Assembly (NCBI RefSeq): GCF_030867145.1 | Contig: NC_134421.1 | Location: forward strand, 29,023,979-29,087,978 | From: Opisthocomus hoazin | Lineage: Eukaryota > Chordata > Aves > Opisthocomiformes > Opisthocomidae | Length of the DNA stretch: 64,000 bases | Direction: 5' to 3' | Shown here: positions 54,101-64,000 of the stretch, piece by piece | Layout: each line of letters opens with the position of its first letter | How positions within the stretch are numbered: the stretch's first letter is position 1 | Notes under the pieces: generated by a model | The model's database searches: none | What the model was told of the DNA's origin: nothing | Seen by the model: the letters and a program-made list of their open reading frames with translations, nothing else | Translations under genes and position numbers: made by a program

Positions 54101-57100
54101 TTTATTTTCTGCTTCATTGACTCAATCTCCAGTCTGCAGGGCCCATTACCTTGGTATAAAGGAAATTAGATAGACAAATTATTCTTGACAATTCCTATGG
54201 GACTGCTACTCCTTACTCCTTGCTTTGTTACCATCTCAGGATGCACAGAGACAGAATGGGATATCTCTTATCTGGGCTTGGTTTTGCCAAAAACACCTCT
54301 TCCTATGGCAAATGCAAAATTGAATTTCACTTCAGATGTTTAGGTAAGAGAAATATGGACTATTCTATGCTTCCTCGAATTTGTATTTTAAAGCCAGTAG
54401 AGTTCTCTTTGCAGTAATTCCTATTTAGTGTCTAGATAAGAAGTGCTAAATTATTGCTTAAATAGTTGCTAAATTCAGTGAAGATAGGTATGAGAACTTA
54501 GTGTTTGGTGATGTTGCCTATCTGAAAATGATGGTGTATGAGTTCCATTGGAACTTAAACAATGCAACTGAAAAGCAGAATGAACATTGTCCTTATATGT
54601 TAATCACCAGAGTGAGGAAATTAATGTTGTTTGATGATCATCATAATCACTTTTGTTCCATATTGTAAAGATAAAAAATGGAATTCATTGTTCTGTCTAT
54701 AATACATATATATTCTGTGTTTTGCAAAGAAAGGAAGTTCTTCAGTGGCATCGTTGATGGATTTTTGTATGTAAAAAAATATGCTGTAAAAAACTGCTGG
54801 AACACAACAAATTGGTGAAATTGCAGACATGCACGTGATCCACCTCTTCGCTGTCTCAGGTGCTTTGCATTTGTTTGTCATGCTACTTGGTTGCAACAGC
54901 ATGAAATTGGGAATCTCAAGATGTAGGGTAAACAGTACAACAGTCCTGGATTTAATTGTGACTGAAGGGTGTTGTACAGGGATGCCAAATCCCACACCGC
55001 AAGTACCAATGATACAACAAACTACGCTATTCACCAGTTACTTCAGACAGCCTTCTTGCAACTCAATCACTTTCAGAGCTCACATGTATTTCTTACTCAA
55101 AGGCAATGTTAGGTCTTCAGAGTTCTCCTACTTACTGTTGTTTAGATAACTACAAGATTTTTAGACATCTGTTACTGCTGTTTCAGATGAGACATCAGCA
55201 ACATTCTTAATTGCCTGGGTACAATTTCTTAATTTTGTTTCTTTTAATATGGTGATTACGCAGCTTCTAGCAACACTTTGATCAATAAGGAATTTCAAAG
55301 AAGTCATGGTCAATAACAGTTAATTCAATTTTTTTTAATTATTTTTAATTCTCTGAATCTCTATTTAGATGTCTGTGCAGTTTTCCTGACAAATTTTCAC
55401 CAGGTCTATATGTTGTAGATAAGTATTTGGCATAAAAACATACAGGTTAAACAAACAAAATCATGGTGAAAGTAATATTTTATTCTATGTCAGAAAATTT
55501 TTTAAGCATAATGTATTCCTAAGATAAGTCCATGAGAGAGATTCGGAGGTGCTCCCTCAAAAAATAATGATTTGAGGTGATTAGCATCCTTTGCCACTTC
55601 TTTTTCCAAAACTTGAAGTGCTGATAAATGTCTTGGCTAAGTCCAAATTTGGCAAGTTAGAGAGATTTTGTATGAGCACTGAACATCCTCCTCGATCTGA
55701 ATGGTCTCATTCAGGTATGGTTCTGTAATAAGTGTGCCAGGGCAAGCACTGCTCACCCTGTGTGCTGGGTATGCTCCAGAACTGCACATAGCACAACCGA
55801 GACTCTCCAGTGCTCGCTTTGGAGAAGGTCACTCCACCTCTATTGAAGGTGCGGTGCAAAGGTGCAGAAGATTCTTTCCTAGTTGCTTTTCTGAATATTT
55901 TTCTTGTTTTCTGCATATATAAGTGTAAATGTGCATGGGAGCAGGGGAGGGTGAAGGAGGCTGTATGTGCCCTTCCTGAATTCACAGTACCTTCAAACAA
56001 CCATGTTTTCTAAGGTCACCAAAAAAGATCAAACTGCTACTGCTCCTCCTCACCCAACAAGAGTTCTGTGTCTCAAATCCATCCCTCATTGAGAAGAATG
56101 CATACATATTTTCACACAGTCCCCAAATTGTCTCAGGAGCTTTCTGCAATTCAGAGATGCCCAAGATCCAGCTCTGCGTCTTCACACCATCCTCAGAGGC
56201 CCAAGTTCTGCCTGCCGAGTGATCCCACCTGACGCTGACGCAGGCAGCGCATGTTGGGACCGTGCTAGGTCCACGCCGCAACCATGCCTTGTGTCCAGGA
56301 GCAACCACTGCAACGGCAGGCTTGGAGGTGGCTGAGCCAAGCACAAGTACAGCTTCTCTACATTGCAGAAAAGAACGTGCTTGAGTATAATTTCAAGCAC
56401 GGGGCATAGCTGATGGTTTCTTTCAAACGTAATATATAGGTATCTCCAGTAAGCGAGCAGCATGGACCCGTCGCTGTGCTTAGCCTTTCAGCTCAGCCCT
56501 AACACTTTCCTTTTAATACTATGGCTATAATCACCAGTGACTTCAGCGGATCCTAACTGATTCTTCTATTTCTCAACATAGTTATTTTTGCCTTTCTTTC
56601 ATTATCATTTTTCCTATTCATATCTTGCAAAGTTAAGTGTGGAACTTGTTTATATCAACTTTGCTATTAATAGCTTGACTGTGACATTTAGCACATTATC
56701 ATGACGTAAATTATATCTTTCTATACAAATGCTAAGTTTTGCAGAAAACCACATAACTCAGAAGGATACCCCTGATTCTGGGATGACCATTTTTCATTGT
56801 GCAGCTTCAATAAAATTTTAAAGTCTTTTCATTCAGGAGCAAAAATTGGCTGAAGGGGAAAATAATGGATGTTTACTCTGTAAGTTAATGATTACATTTA
56901 AAAGATTGAATAATAAAGTTAAATATCCTTAGGAGAACTTAATGAATCTCAGATGCTTTTTGAAACAAAAAAAAACCTTCAACATTTGGATTGACCCAGC
57001 GCCCCTGGTCTCAATTAATTGATTTTCCAGTTCATTTTAACTTATTTGTTGTTTTAGTTTTACTGAGCTTACCTGAAAGTAGAAATACACAATATCAAAA

Positions 57101-60100
57101 GCAGAATTATCACTCCCTTTCTCTTTTGTTTGTGTCTGTTTTCTTCGCTGCTAGGCAACACATTATTTTTTAGTTGATTTCCTGTAATTTAAATAATACC
57201 ACTATAGCAGATAATACTCGAGAAAGCAAAACAACATACTGTCTCTTTTGTCCTAATAATGGGAAGGTATTTGTCTGGATAAGGTCATAGTTGCTTCTAA
57301 GTATAAATTACTTAATTGTTTTCAGTAGGGCTGTTGTGAGCTCCGGGACTAGGCAATCTAATCTAAAGCAGAACTCTCCGTCTTTGAAAGAATGTTTCTG
57401 GGGACGATCTTTGCAGGATATAGGGACTGCCAGGTCACCAGGGGCTGGGCAGCTTGGGTTTTACTAATACTTTTTATGCTGGTTTTGAAGAGAATATGGA
57501 TAATAATGAAACATCATTTTACTGGCACTGCTTTCTATGACCATATACTTTTAATTCTTTGTATTGTTTAGGCAGAGAAGAGGCCGTTGCCTAAACAAAG
57601 GTTGTCTTCACAATAGTTGAAGACACCAGTCGCAAGCATAGTTTGTGAGATGTTTAATAACAGCCTGTTTTTAAAAAAAAAAAAATAAAGGTTTCATGCT
57701 ATTTATGTTACCCATGTGGTAGCAAATGGCAGTAAATTTATTAGGTATACATCCCAATGGTGCATTTTCAATGGAAACAGGGGGAGGGTGGCTCCCCATT
57801 AGTAGCACCTGCACATATGCCTGATGCAGCTGGAACCGTGTTGCTGTGCTCTCACAGGGCAGCTCTGTCTTCCCAGATAAAAATAAATTTCATTCCATCT
57901 AAGTCTGTATATGCCTTGAATATGGATGGACAAGCCTGTGCGCACGGCTTTGCAAAGAAGTCTCTGTCTGCATAAACACTGTCTTGCAAAGCCAAAGCTG
58001 GAGGCCAGTTCAGTCAAGATATGTACTGGTTTAACAACAAATTGTACTCAAGATGTTTTTTTAATTGACATATCTGTATATCTGTGGACAGTCTAACCCC
58101 TACTTTAATCTGGCTTGTATCAACTAACAAACCCACAACTTTGGTTCGAAAACAAGCCCTGGCCCTACCCAAATCTTGTGCTTGCGCACGGAGTTTATGG
58201 AAAACTATGCAGCAGGCTACATTAGTTACAATGCAATCAGGGATTCACTGGGAGGGAAGAAAAGGACTTGTCCTTACGTGAACTGTGCATAGGATGCCTT
58301 TAATTCCTTGCAGGGGGCGGTTGTGGTGACATAAACTGAGGGAATGCTGGAGACAGAAATTTATATAAAAGTTCTGTAAGCACATTTGAAATTATTAATT
58401 ACTTAATTTTTAAAGTATCCCTTTTACTAGCCAAATGCATGCAACAGTCCTAAAATGGGCAAATGCCAATACTGCAAGAATGCATTTAGCATGCACTGCT
58501 ATGCTAATAAACAGTTATCCAAAACACAAGGCACAGGGGGGCCTGGATTTCAGGGTGGGTTGGGTGTTTGGGATTTTTTTTTTCAGATTTTCCCCTGGAA
58601 AGCTAGAGCAATCCTCTTGCAAAAAAAGAGGGCCTGCTTAGGAGCTTTTTCCAGGACAAGCAGTACACATACACAAACCTACACCTGCAACCAAAGAGAG
58701 ATACATATCCTACATTGCCTCAGTGCCGTTATGCCCAGCTCTAGCAGCAGGTGGCCTGTTGAACAGTCTTTCACTGGGTATGTAAGGAAAGCAGGAACAG
58801 AAATAAATATTTGAGCAAATATTTGAAGCCCCATGCTTAGCACTGATTTCCAGCTAGCTTACCTCCAAATGCTTGTTATATATTTGCATTACGACGCTTG
58901 ACTTTCTTTTCTTGTCTCTGCCATGAACCATGTTCTGTCTTTCCCCTTTGCCTCCATCTATTTGGTCCTTACATCCCTCCAGCCTGGGGCTTTTTTTTGT
59001 AAACATCATAGTAAACTTCAATGTGGTAGCATTGACAACTTCACTTTATTATGCTTTTGGTGCTCAGCAATACTAATATAAACATTTCTGGTTTTACATT
59101 TCAATCTGAATTGTTTAATCTTCTGTGTGTTTAAATTGGACATCAGCGTGGTTGCAATCCTTAGCAGGCAACCCCATTCCTTCAGTGGGGATGCCTGTTT
59201 AGTATAGAACATGTGATGTCAGAAAGGTTTGCCAGCGTATACAATGAGACAGCTAGGATGCCATCTATGGATTTCGCTGTAACTGATTATCTTATACAGT
59301 AGCTACAATCTGATAAATGTTGTTTAAATGCCTCAAAGTGCATCGTTAGCATGGTGCAAAGTGTTTATATATATGCAACTCCTGTTATTATCGGTAGGAC
59401 GTACATCTACCGTGTGCTTCCCTCTTGGTGTGAGACATTAACTGTGGATTTATAGCTGCACTCTAAAAGAGCAAGGATTTCTGTATAGGCACTGCTGAGT
59501 ATATACTGGGCTATCTTTTTTTTACCATGTTCCAGGGAAGAAAAGTTTGCTAATATCCTGCGTGTCTTGATGTACAGCTTCAAGAGCGAAAAAGGAATAA
59601 TGTATAGCTGAAATGCCTCACCAACACTGAAAGGCCCTGGAAGGCTGCAGCAGCACATAAATGCAGAGCAGCCCACCACTCTGTGCCAGCTACTACTTAG
59701 TTGGGAAACTATGCAATGATTAAACAATGAAATTAAACACATAGGACCTGGTACATTTAAATATTTAAATGCCACTTTTCATAACAAATCATACTAATGC
59801 ATAACTGTGAGACTGACCTCGCTCTAGGATGGCCTATAACACGGCAAGCAAGACACCTAACTGTGCATTCTTCCACATCTTCAGTTGAGATCTGTGCTTT
59901 CACATAAAGGCAGGGTACCTGCATGAGATTTTTATTACGAAACATCTTTGCTCATATATATTTATCAGGGATGTGACTGTCTGTTTTAGGTGAAAGGAGT
60001 CTGCTTTCATATAAGCATAAATCTGAAGCAAATCCATTGACCTCAGTAATGCTACAGGAAAATGTAAGTCTGGTTGCTTGATGGCTGTTACTTAAAAGTT

Positions 60101-60253
60101 TCCTCATAGTATTTTAGCTGCTACTTACATTACCTTGTTGAGTAATTTCACAGCTTTCTTCAGTGGAGTTCCCTCCTCCCTTCATCTGCCATTCAGGTAA
60201 ACTTCATGGTGGAAGGTCCACTCAGATGTCCTTCAGGAAACAGGGTTACAGGT

Positions 60254-60285
60254 AGGAGGAAACCTCCAGCAGGAGGAAACCTCTG
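60254..60285. repeat. Two-copy duplication, 17-bp period
   Basis: aggaggaaacctccagc is followed directly by aggaggaaacctctgta. Each unit is itself partly palindromic (aggaggaaacctcc), so it could form a small hairpin. Confidence 0.75.
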
Positions 60286-61396
60286 TACCAGCTGTGTAAT
60301 GAAGAAAAATATTGCTATGTGTGTCCAACAGAAGTTTATACTCTAAAAGGGGAGGGTCAGTAGGAGTCCATTCAGTGGCATACTGAGCAGTAGTTCTCAA
60401 TTTTTTAGTGATTTTATTTATGTCAGCAAAAAGCTGGTTATAAGATGTTGGCTCCTCCTTGTTCCCATGTCAAAACTGTATTAGAAGATGCATGTAAACA
60501 CAGTAAGTGCTTTCCCAAAATTAATTTCCCTTGAAAGCAATTGCATGACTGTAACAGTATTGTGCAGTCATCGAGAGGGTAAATTGCTACTATCTGTTTA
60601 TGGCATGTCTACAGGCGAAAAAGTGCCTCGTTAACAGCTAAGCTCACTTAACTAACAGGTTAAAACAGCACCAAAACCAAGGTAACTTCAGGCCTAACTC
60701 TGGATAAAACCTCGAGTTCAAATCGGCATTTTCCACAGATCTCAACTCCAGGTGCCAAGCAGAGTTAAACCAGACTTGCACTGCCACTGTCTCAGCCAGG
60801 GCTTTGTGTAGCAGAAGGGGATGGGAAACAGCTCAGTCTGGGACTATGCTGCTCGAAAGGTCACTCCGCCTTGCACAGGCAGCCTGCAGCGATATGAATT
60901 CCTCAGTCAAGATGGTCAGGAAATGTTTTTCAGCTGAAACTACTCTTGAAACCATGTTTAAAAAAAATATACCAATAAAAATGGATAATTCTTACGGAAG
61001 TCCCTTGTAATGGGGGCATTTTCTCTTGGAGGAAATTTATCTTGATGGAAGTTTTTGAACCAGCTTTAATCCTAAAAACACAGTATTTGTGGAGCAGACA
61101 TGCAATGGCCCTCGGGGATTGTCATTGTGGCCCCACCCTGACACCTGCACATCTTCTGTTTGTTCAGATTTTGCCCCAGGGAAAACATTTGCCCCTACAT
61201 GCAAACCTAAGAGTTTAAAAGGATTTTCTATCACGGATGTTCTGTCTCACAATTTCAACTCATATTTCTGAAATCTGTCAAAGTGTAAACTAAGTGTATG
61301 CTAAGGTCTACTGACATGTCCAGCTTCACCTCCATCATTCATTCTTTTTCAGTTGCTCTTGTGGGGTGCTCATGCATGTGTGTGCATCTCTAGCCC

Positions 61397-61415
61397 TCCA
61401 TCCATCCATCCATCC
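61397..61415. repeat. Microsatellite (TCCA)n
   Basis: Nearly five perfect tcca units. This is the only clean tetranucleotide microsatellite I saw in the window and could be polymorphic. Confidence 0.9.
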
Positions 61416-64000
61416 TATTTACCTGTCTGTATCTTTTCCCTTTCATAAGATAAATGTGTAGATTGAGCAATCTTTTCTCTTTCTGTTCAGATCAACATGA
61501 AAAAAAATATCCACATAGGTGGATAATATGGCTTTAGAGATGGCTAAGATAGAAACAATTTTCAATCGTAAATGACTGGTATAGGTTATACAAAATTTTT
61601 TAGGGCCTTCCTATAATATGAAAGGCAAGTTCTTTTTAGCCTCCAACACAAAAGTTTTTTACTCCTTTTGTTTCTTGAAATCTGTCTAGTCATGTACCAA
61701 AACATTGCTCTACCCATTCAGCAATTAATTTATTTTCTGGTTTATGATCTTAAAATAGCAAAGACTTCTTTGCCTTTATCCATATCCACTATAAAATTGA
61801 TTTCTTGCCTTTGATTAATTCTGATTTATTTATCCATTTCACTAGTTCTTAACAGTGGGCTTAGAGAAATGCGCTACCTTCAACCTTTTAAAGAGCTGTT
61901 CTTGTAACGGTATAGAAAAAGAAGGGGCAGACTTAGTCCATAAAGAGCAGGACTAAGTACTACATCACGAAGAGCATGCAGTGGCACTGAGAGTGGAGGC
62001 AGGGCTGCTGGGCAGTAAGAGCGGTGGGGACATGTGTCAGTGTGGCTCAGGCTGCGGTCCTCTTGCCCCTAGGCTGAGAGGTCATGTTCAAATCTCATTT
62101 TCTGCTGCTGTGGACAGAAGTCTGAACAACGAGTGGCTTCATCTCTCAAACATGATATTGACCTAGGGTTTGTGAAAGTTGAAGATTTCAGGACATGTTT
62201 TGGAAAGAAAAGGGGAATAACCCCAATGCCTTGGCCAACTTCCCGGTCTCCAGCAGAACTGGTATCAAAACAGACTGTGATTAATGCTAAGTGTATAATA
62301 GCTGCCACGTTTGCCTCTGCAAGCAGAAGGTCTCCTGCAAGCCAGCTTTTTATTCTTTCTTTCTGGTTCTGATTAAAAGTCACAAAGTTTCCTTAACTGC
62401 AGGACAAGCATTGTAGAATATGTTGGTGCTCTAATGTTTTACAAAGATTATCTTGACTTATGAGTATGTTTTCACTGCCAATTTTAAATTGATGTAATTT
62501 AAACACTTTCAGAAGGTTTCCATTCCTCTCAAAGACAACAGTCTGTGGCCTGAACTTATTCTCTTCAAACTCAACACTGCTGTTCTGATAATCTCTATAA
62601 AGACAGAGTGGTACTTGCTGTTCAAAGATGGGAATTTTGAGTGAAATAAAAAGCTTTTCTCATTACTGTTGCTCTTGAAATATGATGTAGCTGATGCTGG
62701 AGAAGCTTAAGTGGCCAACTTTAGTTTGATTTTCAGAATTATACACTCCCCCAAAATATGTGTTTAGCGAATTACTGGTTTTGCTAACATTTTCTTAAGC
62801 ACATAGGAGCTCAGGCTGTGCCTCAGACAGTTCCCGTGCTGGTCACATATGCATCGGACTTAGCACATAGAGAAACTGCATTAGAAACAAAGGTTACGAT
62901 AAAAATTTATCTTATGCCGTATACGACTGTGATAGCCATCTGGGGCAGTCAGCAGCAGCTGGGCAGCTCCTGGCTGTGGCTGTGGAGAGGAACGCTCCCT
63001 GAGCTACCTACCAGCCTTGCCCTTGCAGGAATTAAATCTCTAAATAGGAAATGAATCATTAAAATGGCAGAAACCTGTGCTCCTAAAATGTAGGAAGTAC
63101 AGAGGCGAAATATGTCCACTTCTGAAATGCAGCCTTAACTCTGCCCCGAGGCCTGCGATGCCCACACTGCATGTAGCAGCAAGCTGCAGCTGCAGCTGTG
63201 CCTTGGAGAGAAACCATCTGAATACTGCAGTGGAGGACTTGCAGTAGCACCTTCCCTCTGCTATGGCAAAGGTCTGCTTCTCCAGCACAGTGAACAGGAG
63301 CAACGTATAGTTGGCCGATTTTCAAGTCCTCGGGGTGATGTTGGCACGAGCATGTTACTGCTGGCACACAGCTGCCAGCACCGCATGTTGGACAGATGGG
63401 GTGGACAGCCAGGGCTTTTGCCAGTGGTGGCCTTCCCTGGGGAAGCCCAGAGGGTGAGATGTCCCAGCATCCCTTGCCACGCTGGAGTGCTGCCCTGGGG
63501 TGCAGCTTAGTGCTGTGCTGGGACTCCAAAATGCCTTTTTTAGGTTTGTCGCGGGACTTATGGGGAGAAGCTCTTACATACCAGCCTGCACTTCCTATAA
63601 TCTTCTCTTCTCCTGTCTTCTGTTTTGCATGTCCTCTGTCACATCCATATTCTTTTCCTGTCACAGTTCATTCTCTTCATTAATTTGCATAGAAATACAG
63701 GCGGTATGCAAATCAGTAGATGTTTTGGTATTAGAGACATATTACATTAGGAGGTTTTGTTCCGGGTTTTTCTTATAATTTGCAGAATTTCAACATTTAC
63801 TAAAATGACTGGTTGTAAAGCAGTGAGAATAACTGGAGTGGACAATAAATTAGTTCCTGTGTATAACTGGCATTTAAGTAACACCTACAGATGGTAAGGC
63901 AAAGCTACAGGGATTGCAAAACAAGTAATGAGAAGTGAGGCTGAACTGTCCTATAAGCCTTGATGATCACCAGAGGAGAGAGGCTATGGAGGACAACTCT

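Larger units (their letters stand above)
54101..64000. other. Non-coding stretch to the right edge with no recognised gene
   Basis: Mostly unique AT-rich sequence. The longest open frame of this part (193 codons, 63664-63083 minus) lies in a moderately GC-rich patch, overlaps two plus-strand frames and resembles no family I know. Old fossil-repeat scraps ('tccattgacctcagtaatg' near 60035) occur. Two short tandem repeats are listed separately. Confidence 0.5.

Noticed and set aside
58571-58586. Strong-looking splice acceptor (T run followed by CAG) on the plus strand
   Set aside because: No matching donor with a recognisable coding segment follows, and T runs ending in CAG are frequent in AT-rich DNA.
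63083-63664. 193-codon open frame on the minus strand, the longest in the right half
   Set aside because: It resembles no family I know, overlaps plus-strand frames of similar length, has mixed composition and lacks a convincing promoter, Kozak context or splice sites. Chance is more likely in this GC-richer patch.

Overview
This looks like vertebrate nuclear DNA, most likely from a sauropsid and probably a bird. The evidence is one intron-containing ribosomal protein gene with GT-AG introns, a CpG-island promoter, decayed CR1-type LINE remnants, and several very old amniote-type repeat relics in otherwise AT-rich single-copy sequence. There is no bacterial-style gene packing, no operon and no CRISPR array. 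I recognised no tRNA or rRNA gene. I found no young transposon and no endogenous retrovirus.

The only complete gene I can name is RPS16 (40S ribosomal protein S16, uS9 family), on the minus strand at about 6.09-9.40 kb. All coding exons were joined by hand at splice sites and give a complete 146-residue protein. The gene starts in a CpG island (about 8.85-9.96 kb) with a pyrimidine-rich 5' TOP-type start and a short non-coding first exon. It ends at an AATAAA signal at 6113-6108.

The extreme left edge (9-87, minus) carries what looks like the first coding exon of another gene, probably of a secreted or membrane protein. An ATG in good context and a short hydrophobic reading frame run into a consensus splice donor, and the rest of the gene lies outside the window. 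The call is tentative because two overlapping frames both look like signal peptides.

From about 10 kb to 64 kb I see no coding gene that I can support. This part holds unique AT-rich sequence and scattered repeat relics. These are a possible non-autonomous hAT-like element (20.06-20.83 kb), a MIR-like SINE (22.2 kb) and a second, broken one (43.8-44.1 kb), and a CR1 ORF2 fragment (28.3-28.7 kb). Two oppositely oriented CR1 relics lie at 52.0-52.7 kb (minus) and 52.9-54.1 kb (plus). Several short palindromic 'amniote fossil' repeats and short tandem duplications are also present. The many short open frames here look like chance.

I did not find a convincing new biological system. The points most worth checking are the left-edge exon, a weak C/D-box snoRNA candidate in RPS16 intron 4, and the isolated placement of RPS16 in a gene-poor stretch.
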